Source: Halobacteria archaeon HArc-gm2 (GTDB lineage Archaea > Halobacteriota > Halobacteria > Halobacteriales > Haloarculaceae). From it: a DNA stretch of 64,000 nucleotides. The stretch spans positions 248,001 through 312,000 of the forward strand of contig JAOPKE010000002.1 of NCBI GenBank assembly GCA_025517465.1. The letters are read 5' to 3'. A program made the position numbers and the translations under genes. Within the stretch, counting starts at the first letter, position 1; the number at the start of each line of letters is the position of its first letter. Positions 1-9,143 of the stretch are shown here, one piece after another. The notes beneath the pieces were generated by a model. The model saw nothing but the letters and a program-made list of their open reading frames with translations, made no database searches and was not told the DNA's origin.

Positions 1-1
1 G

Positions 2-808
2 GTCGACCTCGACGCCACGCAGCTCGACCGCTATTCGCGCCACGTCATCATGGACGACGTGGGCCCGGCGGGCCAGGAAGCCCTGCTCGAGGCGAGCGTG
101 CTCGTCGTCGGCGCGGGCGGCCTGGGGTCGCCGGTCCTGCAGTACCTCGCGGCCGCCGGCGTCGGCACCCTGGGAATCGTCGACGACGACGTCGTCGAGC
201 GCTCGAACCTCCAGCGCCAGGTGATCCACGGCGACGCGGACGTCGGCCGGCCGAAGGTCGAGAGCGCCCGGGAGTTCGTCGCGGACCTGAACCCCGACGT
301 CACCGTCGAGACGTACGAGACGCGCTTCGACAGCGAGAACGCCGCCGAACTCGTCGGACAGTACGACCTCGTCGTCGACGCCTCGGACAACTTCCCGACG
401 CGCTTCCTGGTCAGCGACGCCTGCACCGTCGCCGGCGTCCCGTTCTTCCACGGCGCTGTCTACCGCTTCGAGGGGCAGGTTACGACCTTCTCCGGCGAGG
501 GGCCGTGTTACCGCTGTCTCTTCCCCCAGGCCCCGCCGGAGGGCACCGTCCCCGACTGCTCGACGGCCGGCGTGCTCGGCGTGCTCCCCGGCACCGTCGG
601 CTGTCTCCAGGCGACGGAGGTCGTCAAGTGGATCGTCGGCGAAGGCGAGTCCCTCGACGGGCGTCTGCTCGCCTTCGACGCCTCGGCGATGTCCTTCGAC
701 GAGGTGCCGGTGAACCGGAACCCCGACTGTCCGGTCTGCGGCGACGACCCGAGCGTCGAGTCCGTCGCGAGCGTCTCCTACGAGGGCCGCTGCTCGCTGT
801 CGGACTGA
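2..808 (+). CDS. ubaA: E1-like SAMP-activating enzyme UbaA (HesA/MoeB/ThiF family), 5' end cut by window edge
   Basis: E1-like adenylyltransferase. In haloarchaea one such enzyme activates the small archaeal modifier proteins (SAMPs) for protein conjugation and for sulfur transfer to tRNA and molybdopterin. The frame is open from base 2, and the typical family opening (LDRYSRHVIMDDVGP) lies before the first internal ATG at 50, so the real start is just upstream of the window. Visible: Rossmann motif VVGAGGLGSP, ATP-binding DDDVVERSNLQRQ, two zinc CxxC pairs (CYRC and CPVC), and the likely catalytic Cys in PDCSTAGVLG. There is no C-terminal rhodanese domain. NcsA, a thiolation partner, is encoded 53 kb away in this window. 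Confidence 0.93.
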   Translation, partial: VDLDATQLDRYSRHVIMDDVGPAGQEALLEASVLVVGAGGLGSPVLQYLAAAGVGTLGIVDDDVVERSNLQRQVIHGDADVGRPKVESAREFVADLNPDVTVETYETRFDSENAAELVGQYDLVVDASDNFPTRFLVSDACTVAGVPFFHGAVYRFEGQVTTFSGEGPCYRCLFPQAPPEGTVPDCSTAGVLGVLPGTVGCLQATEVVKWIVGEGESLDGRLLAFDASAMSFDEVPVNRNPDCPVCGDDPSVESVASVSYEGRCSLSD

Positions 809-937
809 CCTCGTCGTTCTTGCCCGCTTCGGCTTCGGGGTCTGAGTGGGGTGTCGCGGCGCACCGTTCGCTCACAGTCGACTGCATCGTCCGTTGGGCA
901 GACCTGCGAAAGTGGCCGGATGACCTTCACTCTCCCA

Positions 938-946
938 TACATTTAT
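938..946 (+). promoter_or_regulatory. TATA box for the small membrane protein gene
   Basis: CATTTATCC is centred about 28 bp before the ATG at 972, the spacing expected for a leaderless haloarchaeal transcript. No Shine-Dalgarno is seen. Confidence 0.5.
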
Positions 947-971
947 CCTGTGGGCGAGCCCATCGCAGTAT

Positions 972-1214
972 ATGGTGTATAACCGGCAGAGTGCGAACGT
1001 ACCATCGACGTGGGGGCAACTGAACGCCAGCGCAGTCGAGTTGCTGTTCGCTGTGGCGCTGCTCATCGGGTCAGCGTCTCTGGTTTCGATGGCGAGCGGA
1101 GACCCCGAAACGATGGCACTGGTTGCACTGACCGGTATCACGGTCGTCCTACTCGGGCTGAGTCTCGTTCGACTCTCCGAGTACCTTCGAAGGACCGACC
1201 TCTCCTCCTTCTGA
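972..1214 (+). CDS. Small hypothetical membrane protein, two TM segments
   Basis: Unrecognised 80-residue protein. It has a short polar N terminus, two hydrophobic segments (about residues 22-40 and 48-66, joined by a polar MASGDPE turn) and a short basic/acidic tail, so it is probably a helical hairpin in the membrane. A leaderless promoter supports the ATG start. It sits between ubaA (same strand, 163 bp away) and a convergent corrinoid-binding protein gene, and neither neighbour suggests a function. Confidence 0.6.
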   Translation: MVYNRQSANVPSTWGQLNASAVELLFAVALLIGSASLVSMASGDPETMALVALTGITVVLLGLSLVRLSEYLRRTDLSSF

Positions 1215-1243
1215 GATCCTCGTAACGACGTCCGCGAAAAAAA

Positions 1244-2170
1244 TCAGCGCCGCGCCGCCGCCAGCGACTGCACCGCGTCCGCTGGCGGCCGGTCGAACTC
1301 GTCGGGGTGGATCAGCGCCGCCAGAAACTCCAGCGTGTCGACGAGGCGCGGCCCCGAGCGGTTGACGTAGTGGTGGCCGTCGACGAGGTGGACCCGCCCG
1401 CTCTGGACCGCGCTCAACTCGTCCCAGCCCGGCCGCTCGGTCACGTCGGCGAGGTTCTCACGGGTCTGGTCCAGGTCGAACCCGCAGGGCGCGACGACGA
1501 GCACCTCGGGGTCGTACGCCCGAACCTCCTCCCACTCTCGCGGGCGCGAGTGTGCGCCTGCGTCTTCCATTTCGTATATTCCACCTGCCTTCTCCACCAT
1601 CTCCGGGACCCAGTGGCCGGCGACCATCACGGGGTCGAGCCAATCCAGCACTGCAACACGGGGACTGTTGTCATCATTGCTCGCGGACGTCTCGGCCGTC
1701 GTCTGTTCGACTGCCTGGACGCGCTCCCGCAGGCTCCCGACCAGTTCAGTGGCGGCCTCGCGTTCGCCCACGGCCTCGCCGATGTGCTCGATGCTCTCGA
1801 ACAGGTCCGCCAGGCTGTGGACGTCCATCGTCAGCACCTCGGCGTCCAGACCCAGGTCGGCGACGGCCTCCTCGACGAGGACGTGGTCGACCGCGCAGAC
1901 GTCGCAGACGCCCTGGGTGACGACCAGGTCCGGGTCGACCGCGGCCAGCGCCTCCCGGTCGACCGCGTAGACTCCGTCGCCGGCCTCCGCCTCGGCCACC
2001 TGCTCGTTTATCTCCGCGCTGGACGCCTCCGGGTCGACGCGGGAGCGGTTGACCGACGGGAGGTCGGCGGCCTCCGGCGGGTAGTCGCACTCGTGGGAGA
2101 CGCCCACGGGTTCGACCCCGAGGGCGTAGACGATTTCGGTCGCGGAGGGGATCAAGGTGACCACGCGCAT
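1244..2170 (-). CDS. BtuF-like cobalamin/metal-chelate binding protein
   Basis: Periplasmic-binding-protein-like (helical-backbone metal receptor) fold. It opens MRVVTLIPSATEIVYALG and continues GVSHECDYP, the signature of the BtuF/corrinoid-binding group. About 308 residues, normal for the family. I chose the ATG at 2170 over one 33 bp upstream because family members begin at this beta strand. There is no signal peptide or lipobox, so the product may be cytoplasmic or exported in an unusual way. No BtuCD genes lie alongside; the next gene is divergent. The substrate is inferred from family only. Confidence 0.8.
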   Translation of the reverse strand: MRVVTLIPSATEIVYALGVEPVGVSHECDYPPEAADLPSVNRSRVDPEASSAEINEQVAEAEAGDGVYAVDREALAAVDPDLVVTQGVCDVCAVDHVLVEEAVADLGLDAEVLTMDVHSLADLFESIEHIGEAVGEREAATELVGSLRERVQAVEQTTAETSASNDDNSPRVAVLDWLDPVMVAGHWVPEMVEKAGGIYEMEDAGAHSRPREWEEVRAYDPEVLVVAPCGFDLDQTRENLADVTERPGWDELSAVQSGRVHLVDGHHYVNRSGPRLVDTLEFLAALIHPDEFDRPPADAVQSLAAARR

Positions 2171-2263
2171 ACGTGCGAGTGGGACGCCCGCAGTCAAAAA
2201 CACTCCCGTCGAACGCCTGGTCTGGACCGGGGCAACGTGATCGTTCTATCCACGGCACGATGA

Positions 2264-2276
2264 GGAAATATTATCA
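2264..2276 (+). promoter_or_regulatory. AT-rich promoter before the fused permease gene
   Basis: GAAATATTATCAG in otherwise GC-rich DNA lies about 28 bp before the ATG at 2299. It supports that start as leaderless over the in-frame ATGs at 2173 and 2260, which lie upstream of or inside the promoter. Confidence 0.5.
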
Positions 2277-2298
2277 GTCGCCGTCGTGGACGGTTGCT

Positions 2299-3753
2299 AT
2301 GGATCGCCCAGACCTGTCCTCCCTTGCGGTTCCCCTCCTCCGCGGCGTCGCGGTCGCTGCCTGGACGTGGGTCGCCTTCGCCGCGGTGGCGGCCAGCATC
2401 CTCGTCCGCGCGGACGACGAGATGCAGGCCGCGCTCGACGGCGCGGTTTCCGCGTCCTTCGTCGAGTCGTTTCTCGGCGTGTTGACCTTCGACTTCGGCC
2501 TGTCGATACTGTACCAGGAGCCGGTAATCGACATGGTGTTTACCGCCCTGTCGACGACGCTACTGCTCCTCGGACAGGTCGCCGTCGTGGCGACCGTGCT
2601 CGGCGGCGCGCTCGTCGCGCTCTCGCGGAGAAGCCCCGGCGCTCGCCGACTCGTGGAGGTGTTCGGATACCTCGGCGCGTTCCCGGTGCCCGTCGTCCTG
2701 TTCGGCTGCTACGCGCTGGGCATCTCGACCGGGTGGGCGTGGCTCTCGCCCGGCGCAGGTGGGTCCCTGGGCAACTGGCTCGAAGCGACCGTCCTGGCCC
2801 TTCCCATCGCCGCGGCGACCGGTCGTATCCTCGTCCGTGAGCCCCGAAACCGCGGCTGGCTGATCGATGCCTGGCTCTTCGGGATGTGGATCCTGGGAAC
2901 CGTCGTCTACGTCGAGTACGCGGCCAATATCCGTGGTTTGGGACTCATATACAGGGAAGCGAACTACAACCAAGACGTCCCCCTCACCTTCGCCGCGGGG
3001 GCGGCGATCGTCCTGATCGGTCTCGTCGGCGTCGTCGCCCGCGAGGTGGCGTTCTCTGCCGAGGGTAGCGGGTGGTTCGGAAGCGCGGACGCGGGCGCCG
3101 ACGCCGCTGTGCCCGACGGCGGTACAGGCGTCAGTGACCTTGACACCGTTCTCTGGAACGATCGGCGCGTCCAGGCCGGTCTCGCCGGCTTCGGCGTGTT
3201 CCTGGCTATCGGCGTCGTCGGTAGCCTCCTGCTGGATCCGGTACCAGTCGGGCAAATACCGCAGTCACCGATCCGTGCGACGGTCGAGGTCCTCGGCGTC
3301 GTCACGTTCGCAGCGGTCGGCGTGGCGGCCGTCGCCAGCGTCCTCGGCATCGCGTTCGGCCTGCTCTCGGCCCGCGTTCGGTACGGTCGGGCCGCGACGG
3401 CGCTCACAGTCGGGCTCGCGGCGAACGTCTCGTTTTTGGTCTGGATGCAGTTCGTGCCGGGGGCGCTGGATATGCCACTGCCGGACTCGGTCTGGCTCGG
3501 GGTCGCCGTCTCGCCACCGGTCGCGCTGGTCGCGAGACGGGAACTGGCCGGCCGTGCGGGGATTCCCGTCGCTGCCCTGTGGCCCTCGCTCGGCGTCGCA
3601 GTGACCGGCGCTGCCGTGGCGACCCTGGTCCTCGTCCAGATCCAACCGGTACGAATCATGAACTGGGACGTTCTCGCACCTCCCATCGGAGTCGTGATCG
3701 GACTCCCGGTTCTCTCGCTGTTTCTGCTCGGCGAGGGGCTCCGGCGTCGCTAA
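2299..3753 (+). CDS. Fused DppB/DppC-like ABC transporter permease
   Basis: Polytopic membrane protein, 484 residues. The first half looks like a DppB-type oligopeptide permease: a FDFGLSILYQEPV loop, then several TM segments and an EYAANIRGLGLIYREANYN block resembling the conserved end of DppB proteins. After a polar linker (about residues 255-300), the second half has further TM segments ending NWDVLAPPIGVVIGLP...GEGLRRR, resembling the end of DppC. I read it as a fusion of both permease subunits. No DppA, DppD or DppF gene is adjacent; the next gene is an ABC-2-type ATPase, which would not normally pair with it. The fusion is inferred by eye from motifs. Confidence 0.7.
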   Translation: MDRPDLSSLAVPLLRGVAVAAWTWVAFAAVAASILVRADDEMQAALDGAVSASFVESFLGVLTFDFGLSILYQEPVIDMVFTALSTTLLLLGQVAVVATVLGGALVALSRRSPGARRLVEVFGYLGAFPVPVVLFGCYALGISTGWAWLSPGAGGSLGNWLEATVLALPIAAATGRILVREPRNRGWLIDAWLFGMWILGTVVYVEYAANIRGLGLIYREANYNQDVPLTFAAGAAIVLIGLVGVVAREVAFSAEGSGWFGSADAGADAAVPDGGTGVSDLDTVLWNDRRVQAGLAGFGVFLAIGVVGSLLLDPVPVGQIPQSPIRATVEVLGVVTFAAVGVAAVASVLGIAFGLLSARVRYGRAATALTVGLAANVSFLVWMQFVPGALDMPLPDSVWLGVAVSPPVALVARRELAGRAGIPVAALWPSLGVAVTGAAVATLVLVQIQPVRIMNWDVLAPPIGVVIGLPVLSLFLLGEGLRRR

Positions 3754-3839
3754 CTGGCGGCTGCGCCGACGAACCGACCGCTGTCGGCCCCATCCCCTCC
3801 ACGCGAAGACATTTGGGTCTGGCAGGAGCGATGACTAGC

Positions 3840-4625
3840 ATGTGTCCGCCGGCAATCGCGACCGCGGGGCTCCGCAAGGAGTTCGACGACGCGGTCGCGG
3901 TGCGCGACCTCGATCTTTCGATTCCGCGCGGCGAAATCTACGGCTTTCTCGGCCCGAACGGGGCGGGAAAGACGACGACGCTCCGGATGCTCACCACGCT
4001 GACGGCGCCGACGGCGGGGACGGCCCGCATCGCCGGCGAGCCGGTCAGCGACCGGGCGGCCGTCGTCGAACACCTCGGCTTCCTGCCGGAGCAGCCGCCG
4101 GTGTACGGCGAGTTGACGGGCCGGGAGCAACTGGAGTACGTCGCGGGGCTGCGGGACGTCGACGACTGGGACCACGTCGAGGACCTGCTGGAGCGCTTCG
4201 ACCTCGCAGGCGACGCCGACCGTCGCGTCGAGGCGTACTCGAAGGGGATGAAACAGAAGCTCGGGCTGGTCCAGGCGCTGTTGCACCGGCCCGACGTGCT
4301 CTTCCTCGACGAGCCGACGAGCGGGCTGGACCCGCGGGCGGCCAGGACCGTCCGGGACGTCATCGCCGAAGTCGCCCGCGAGGAGACGACCATCTTCCTC
4401 TCGACGCACATCCTCCCGGTCGTCGAGGAACTCGCCGACACGGTGGGCGTGCTCTCGGACGGCCGCCTCGTCGCCGAGGGGAGCCCCGGTGAGCTGACCA
4501 GCCGCGTCGAAGACGGTGCCGAGGTCGGTGACGGCTCGCTGGAGGACGTCTTCCTCGACGTGACCGCCGAGGCGCCGTCGGGGGACAGCGCGGTCGAAGC
4601 GGACGCGCCAGACGTCCAGCGATGA
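3840..4625 (+). CDS. ABC exporter ATP-binding protein (ABC-2 type)
   Basis: ATPase that powers a two-component exporter. Walker A GPNGAGKTT (residues 38-46), signature-like YSKGMKQKLGL (a degenerate LSGGQ typical of this subfamily), Walker B VLFLDEPTSGLD and a switch His in STHIL. Length 261 residues from the ATG at 3840; an ATG at 3831 is equally in frame, but a GGAG at 3825-3828 is better spaced for 3840. Its stop overlaps the next gene's start (ATGA at 4622), so the two are translationally coupled. The cargo cannot be told from sequence. Confidence 0.85.
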   Translation: MCPPAIATAGLRKEFDDAVAVRDLDLSIPRGEIYGFLGPNGAGKTTTLRMLTTLTAPTAGTARIAGEPVSDRAAVVEHLGFLPEQPPVYGELTGREQLEYVAGLRDVDDWDHVEDLLERFDLAGDADRRVEAYSKGMKQKLGLVQALLHRPDVLFLDEPTSGLDPRAARTVRDVIAEVAREETTIFLSTHILPVVEELADTVGVLSDGRLVAEGSPGELTSRVEDGAEVGDGSLEDVFLDVTAEAPSGDSAVEADAPDVQR

Positions 4626-6244
4626 GCCGGCGGCCGAGCGGTCGTCACGCCGCTCTCGTCGCCCGGGTTGAACTGCGCCGGAGCTGGCGCACTCTCACCG
4701 ACACGAAGCGCGGGCTGCTTATGCTGACCGCCGGTGGTATCGTTCTGCCGCTGTACGGGCTGGGACTGGGCGCCGGTGCGTTCTTCCTCGGTGGCGCGCT
4801 CGTGGACGGCTCGTTCTCGCTCGCCCGTCCGGTCATTGGCGCCGCGCTCGCCGGGCTGACTGGGCTCGTATTCGCCGTGACCGTCCAGCGGGCGATCAAG
4901 CACACCGGCGAACCCGACGCCCCCGACGGGCTGTTGACGACCGCGCCGTACCGGGACGTCCTCGCGGGGCTGCTGCTGGCCGAGTTCGGGCGCGTCGGTG
5001 CCGTGGCCCTCCTCCCGACCGTGGGAATCGTCGTGGGGTTCGGGCTCGGCACCGGCTCGGCCCTGGCCGGTGCGGTCCTGTTCGCGCTCCTGTTCACGCT
5101 GGCCATCGCCGGGCTGCTGGCGGGGTACGCACTCGGCCTAGTTGCGAAGTACGTCGCGGGTCGGTCCGCGTTCGTTTCGCGCCACCGGGCCGGCATCGGA
5201 CTCGTGCTCTCCGTGGGCGTCCCGGTAGCGTACATCTCGCTGAACGCCGTGCCGGCTGTCCAGCACGCCGCGTTCCGGGCCGCCGCCGCGACGCCGTTCG
5301 CGTGGTACGCCGACGTGACGTTCCTCGCCGTCCCGGGGATAGCGGCGCGACCGCCGTTCGCGGCCGGCGCCGTCGCTTCGCTGCTCGTCGGCGTGCCGGT
5401 GCTCGCCGTCGCCGTCGACGCGCTCGCCGAGCGGGTGTGGTACCTGGACCGCGTCCAGCCGGACCACGCGTTCGACCCGCGGGCGACGACGCTGTCGGAC
5501 CGGCTCCTCGCCGGCCGTGTCCCCCGCCAGACGCGCGTCGTCGCCCAGAAGTGCTGGCGCCGCGCCCGCCGGTCCCCCTTCACGGTCCAGTTCGCGATCT
5601 TCCCGTTCTTCCTGCTCGTCCTCCAGGTGCAGGTTGCCCTGATCGAGCGGACCGTCCCGGCGTCGCTCCCCCTCCTGGCCGCGCTGGCGAGCGGAATCGC
5701 GGGTGGCGCGGCGTTCTCGCTCAACCCGCTCGGCGGCGAGGGCGACGTGTTGCCCGCGACGCTGACCTCGACGGTCTCCGGGACGCAGTTCGTCGCCGGC
5801 CTGGCCCTCGCCGGCGGGCTTCCGGCCGCCATCCTGGCGGTCGCGCTCGCCGCCCCACTGGGCGTCGCTGCCGGGCTGGGTGTTTCGGCCATCGCCGCCG
5901 CGGCGGGCGCCGGAATCGTCGTCGCGGTCGGTGCGCCGGCCGTCGCCGCTGGCGTCGGCGTCGTCTTCCCACGGTTCGAGACGACCACGGTCAGGAGCCA
6001 CGCCGTGGTCGTCCCGAGCACCTGGGCGTTCGTCGGGTACGCCGTGTTGCTGGGGGTCGCCGTCGTCCCGGTGCTGGTCACGCAGCATCCAGTCCTCGCC
6101 TCACTCGTCGGACCGCGCGTCCCGTATGGCGATGGAGTCCTCGCCGCGCTCGGCCTCGTCGGGACGACGGTACTGCTCGCGCTCATCGGTGGTGTGAGCG
6201 GCGGCTACGCCGCACGGACTGTCGGGACGTACCGACTGGGCTGA
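4622..6244 (+). CDS. ABC-2 family transporter permease
   Basis: Membrane subunit of the exporter whose ATPase overlaps it by 4 bp. The 540-residue protein is mostly hydrophobic with roughly twelve predicted TM segments. It opens with a basic, amphipathic stretch and has two larger polar loops (about residues 275-305 and 400). The length and pattern suit large bacterial/archaeal ABC-2 permeases that carry both half-domains in one chain. No substrate-specific motif is visible. The small downstream gene runs on the other strand, so this pair forms a two-gene operon. Confidence 0.8.
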   Translation: MSRRPSGRHAALVARVELRRSWRTLTDTKRGLLMLTAGGIVLPLYGLGLGAGAFFLGGALVDGSFSLARPVIGAALAGLTGLVFAVTVQRAIKHTGEPDAPDGLLTTAPYRDVLAGLLLAEFGRVGAVALLPTVGIVVGFGLGTGSALAGAVLFALLFTLAIAGLLAGYALGLVAKYVAGRSAFVSRHRAGIGLVLSVGVPVAYISLNAVPAVQHAAFRAAAATPFAWYADVTFLAVPGIAARPPFAAGAVASLLVGVPVLAVAVDALAERVWYLDRVQPDHAFDPRATTLSDRLLAGRVPRQTRVVAQKCWRRARRSPFTVQFAIFPFFLLVLQVQVALIERTVPASLPLLAALASGIAGGAAFSLNPLGGEGDVLPATLTSTVSGTQFVAGLALAGGLPAAILAVALAAPLGVAAGLGVSAIAAAAGAGIVVAVGAPAVAAGVGVVFPRFETTTVRSHAVVVPSTWAFVGYAVLLGVAVVPVLVTQHPVLASLVGPRVPYGDGVLAALGLVGTTVLLALIGGVSGGYAARTVGTYRLG

Positions 6245-6327
6245 GTCAGTCGGCGGGTGGACAGCGCGACGGCTACCAGGACACTGAGCGCGTAGTGATT
6301 CGACGCGAGTGGCCCGCGGTCGGTCGG

Positions 6328-6621
6328 TTACAGCGGCAGGCGCCGCCGAAGCGCGTCCAGCAGTGACTCGTCGTCGTCGACGTCTGCCGGGCCGACGACG
6401 CCGTCTTCGGGGACGATGACGGTCCGCTCGTTCTCGTGGTTCACCAGGATCAGGTCGTCCTCTTTGAGTTCGGCGAGCGCGTCTTCGAGGCGGTCGATGT
6501 CGGCGTTGACGCGCGACCGGATCTCGAACACGGTCATCCCCTCCTCGCGCCGGTCGGCGAGTGCGTCGAGAACCGCGACCTCCGTCTCGTCACGGTCACG
6601 ATACGCCGGCTTCACTCTCAT
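6328..6621 (-). CDS. Haloarchaeal winged-helix-like small protein (DUF6432-like)
   Basis: 97 residues starting MRVKPAYRDRDETEVAVLDA. The pattern of helices ending in a strand with ERTVIVPEDG resembles a winged helix-turn-helix, and I recall highly similar proteins in many haloarchaea (DUF6432-type; the identifier is from memory). The ATG at 6621 is chosen because upstream codons are low-quality and family members begin with MR.K..YRDRD. It diverges from the acidic zinc-ribbon gene at 6774. DNA binding is inferred, not shown. Confidence 0.75.
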   Translation of the reverse strand: MRVKPAYRDRDETEVAVLDALADRREEGMTVFEIRSRVNADIDRLEDALAELKEDDLILVNHENERTVIVPEDGVVGPADVDDDESLLDALRRRLPL

Positions 6622-6773
6622 ATCCCGCAGATACACGTGGATCACTCTTGTGCTTATCCCTCGACCCAGTAACTGGCCGGCGGCATCGGGCCGTCCGGCG
6701 ACCGCGGGCAAACGTATCAGATCGCGGGGTGCAAGCAGTAGGCTTATGTTTCGCAGCGAATCATGACGTGACA

Positions 6774-7640
6774 ATGGGTCTCAAATGCTCCGTCCTTGGA
6801 CACAAGTTCGGAGACGCGACGGTCGAACGCGACCGTGAGGAACAGGGGAGCGAGGTCGTGATCACCATCCGGGAGATCGAGGCCTGTCGCCGCTGCGAGG
6901 AGGAGCGGGTCGTCTCCGAGAACAAGGAAGTCACGACGCTGGAGACGCCGGACGAGCCCGCCGGTGCGAGCGAGGAGCCCGCGGACGAATCCGAGGAGAC
7001 GGAATCGGACGAGACGGAACCGGTCGCCGACGCCGAGGACGTGACGTCCGATTCCGCCGACGAGGCTGACGACGCTGGCGACGACCGCGAAGACACCGTC
7101 GAGACGTCCGGGAGCGCGGACGAGGAGTTCGACGGCCCCGTCGACGCGGACGACGGAACTGCCGTCGGCGATACCCCGGTCGACGCCACCGAGGGCGCCG
7201 AGATTCTGGATGCCGAGGCCGACGACGACGTCGTGGACGACGAACTCGCCGACCCCTCCATCGAGGAGACGGGCATCGGCAGCGACCCGGTCGAGGAGGA
7301 ACCGGTCGAGGACGACGCCGTGTTCATCGACGAGGACGACGAGAGCGACGACGGTAACGGCGGCCGGGAGCCTGGCGCGTGGCCGGAAGAGCCAGACGAC
7401 GACCGCGACGACGCGTGGGCACCGAGCGACGCGCTCGACGACGAGAAACCGATCACGGCCCCGGACGCCGGGACGGAGAACAACGCCGCCGTCACCATTC
7501 CGGACGGCCAGTTCCGCTGTCCCCAGTGTGGCTACACGACGCTGGTAGAGGACTCCTCGCTGCGAGCCGGTGACTTCTGTCCCGACTGTCGCAAGGGATC
7601 GCTCGTCCACGAACCACGGGACGAAACGCGAAAAGAGTAA
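6774..7640 (+). CDS. Acidic haloarchaeal protein with terminal zinc ribbons (DUF7093-like)
   Basis: 288 residues. The N terminus MGLKCSVLGHKFGD carries Cys/His and is followed by CRRCEEE. The centre (about residues 60-235) is an extremely acidic, low-complexity Asp/Glu/Ala/Val stretch. The C terminus is a clear zinc ribbon, CPQCGYTT...FCPDCRKG. This architecture recurs in haloarchaea under the name DUF7093 as I recall; the function is unknown. GCTTATG at 6742-6748 is a TATA-like element supporting a leaderless ATG at 6774. The acidic centre is probably disordered and could serve as a flexible tether. Confidence 0.75.
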   Translation: MGLKCSVLGHKFGDATVERDREEQGSEVVITIREIEACRRCEEERVVSENKEVTTLETPDEPAGASEEPADESEETESDETEPVADAEDVTSDSADEADDAGDDREDTVETSGSADEEFDGPVDADDGTAVGDTPVDATEGAEILDAEADDDVVDDELADPSIEETGIGSDPVEEEPVEDDAVFIDEDDESDDGNGGREPGAWPEEPDDDRDDAWAPSDALDDEKPITAPDAGTENNAAVTIPDGQFRCPQCGYTTLVEDSSLRAGDFCPDCRKGSLVHEPRDETRKE

Positions 7641-7666
7641 GGCGGGTCCCACACAAACCGATTTGC

Positions 7667-8059
7667 ATGCGAGAGTACAAGATGCGTCGGGGGGAACACC
7701 TCGAAGATCGCGTCCCTGACATGGAGGTATTTGTCGAGGATTACTTCGGTGAACCGACCGACACGGAGGAGTACAAGGGGAACGACCTCCTGGTCGTCGA
7801 AGAGCCAGAGAATCCGGTGTTCGAGCGCGTCGTCGCCGGAACTATCGAGTTCAGTGGCAAGAAGAACAAGCTGGCGCTCAACATCACCGAGCGGCCGGCC
7901 GAGGACGTCATCGCCGAGGGTCACGTCGACGCCGCCGAAGACGCCGTCAACGCCAAGAACGACTTTCTCGAGGAGGCGACCGGCCGTGACGCCAAGGCTC
8001 GCCGCGACTCCATGAAACGCGACGTCGAGGACGACGCCGACGCGCCCGACGACGTCTAG
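7667..8059 (+). CDS. Haloarchaeal conserved protein (DUF5611-like)
   Basis: 130 residues opening MREYKMRRGEHLEDRVPDME, with an alternating strand/helix core ending in a charged tail (DVEDDADAPDDV). The pattern matches a widespread haloarchaeal family I recall as DUF5611. No enzyme motif is evident. It starts 27 bp after the zinc-ribbon gene, so the two are probably cotranscribed. Convergent with the ABC-2 permease gene beyond a 289-bp gap. Confidence 0.75.
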   Translation: MREYKMRRGEHLEDRVPDMEVFVEDYFGEPTDTEEYKGNDLLVVEEPENPVFERVVAGTIEFSGKKNKLALNITERPAEDVIAEGHVDAAEDAVNAKNDFLEEATGRDAKARRDSMKRDVEDDADAPDDV

Positions 8060-8197
8060 GCGGTCCCTGTCTCCGTCGAGCGATTCGAACCGACCCGAAC
8101 AGTCGTCACTCCTAAGTACGTGTGTGGCATACGTTATCATACGCCTGGCCCGGAGGCGGCTCGAAAATATCCGGGTCACGAGCCCGGCTCGTGCGGT

Positions 8198-8225
8198 CGC
8201 CGACCGGCTGGGTACCCGGTCGGCG
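8198..8225. terminator. Strong hairpin between convergent genes
   Basis: Ten-bp perfect stem (CGCCGACCGG / CCGGTCGGCG) with an 8-nt loop. A second small palindrome, CACGAGC-CCG-GCTCGTG, sits just upstream at 8177-8193. The location between two convergent genes suggests transcript-end structure, but neither side has a clear T-run, so the role is inferred. Confidence 0.4.
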
Positions 8226-8348
8226 TGCGCCCTGTCATAGTTTGTCCCGCCCCGCCGGTGGCGGACAGTGCCTGGCGGCCGGCCGCCAGCACAACCTGGC
8301 ATTCCGGTTTTTGGTCACGTCGACGGCGCCGAGCGAGGCGCCGGTCCG

Positions 8349-9143
8349 TTACTCCACGAGCCCGTAGCCGCGCCTGACGAGTGCGACGTCGATGGCGACG
8401 ACGGCGACGGTCAGCCCCGTCAACACCGCGAGCGAAACGTCCGGCGCGACGTCGACGGCGCCGGGGACGACGCCGTACCGGACGCCGTTGACCATGTACA
8501 CCATCGGGTTGAAGTACGACACCGTCAGGGCGATGCCGTCCAGGGCCTCCAGCGGGTAGAACACGGCGCCGAAGAAGACCAGCGGGCGGATGATGAACTG
8601 GTTCATCACCGTCAGGTAGTCGAAGTCCTCCGCCCAGAGCCCGCCGATGAGACCGAAGCCGGCGAACAGGACCGGGATCACGACGGTGAAGGCCAGCAGG
8701 TAGAACGGGTTGACCAGCGGTACCGGGGCGAACAGCCAGCCGATGGCCCAGATGATGAGGCCGACGACGACGCCGCGCAGCGCCGACGCCGTGACGTAGG
8801 CCAGCACCATCTCGGTGTGGGACAGCGGCGAGGTGAGCACCTCGTGGATGTACTCGTTCCAGCGCCCGTGGAAGATGGAGAACGACGCGTTCTCGAAGGC
8901 GTTGGAGATCATCCCGAGCACGACGAGGCCGGGCAGGATGAACAGGATGTACGCCTCGCTGGGCGAGAGACCGGTCTGCTGGAGGCCGACGTCGCCCAGG
9001 TCGATACGCGCCCCGAGGACGACGCCGAAGACGGTGAAGTAGAGGAGATTCGTGATCACCGGCGGCAGGAAGGTGTTGCGCGGCCGACGGACGTACCGGA
9101 GGATCTCACGGCGCAGGAGCGTCCGGAAGCCGGTGCTTCTCAC
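8349..9143 (-). CDS. ABC-2 type transporter permease (YadH/NodJ-like)
   Basis: 264-residue membrane protein with six predicted TM segments. It starts with an amphipathic helix (FRTLLRREILRYVRRPRNTF) and contains the family's FENASFSIFHGRWNEYIHEVLTSPLS segment between TM2 and TM3. This is the membrane half of an export system with the ATPase encoded immediately upstream, overlapping by 4 bp. Related pairs (YadGH, NodIJ, DRA-type) export drugs, polysaccharide or lipid precursors. The substrate here is unknown. Confidence 0.88.
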   Translation of the reverse strand: MRSTGFRTLLRREILRYVRRPRNTFLPPVITNLLYFTVFGVVLGARIDLGDVGLQQTGLSPSEAYILFILPGLVVLGMISNAFENASFSIFHGRWNEYIHEVLTSPLSHTEMVLAYVTASALRGVVVGLIIWAIGWLFAPVPLVNPFYLLAFTVVIPVLFAGFGLIGGLWAEDFDYLTVMNQFIIRPLVFFGAVFYPLEALDGIALTVSYFNPMVYMVNGVRYGVVPGAVDVAPDVSLAVLTGLTVAVVAIDVALVRRGYGLVE

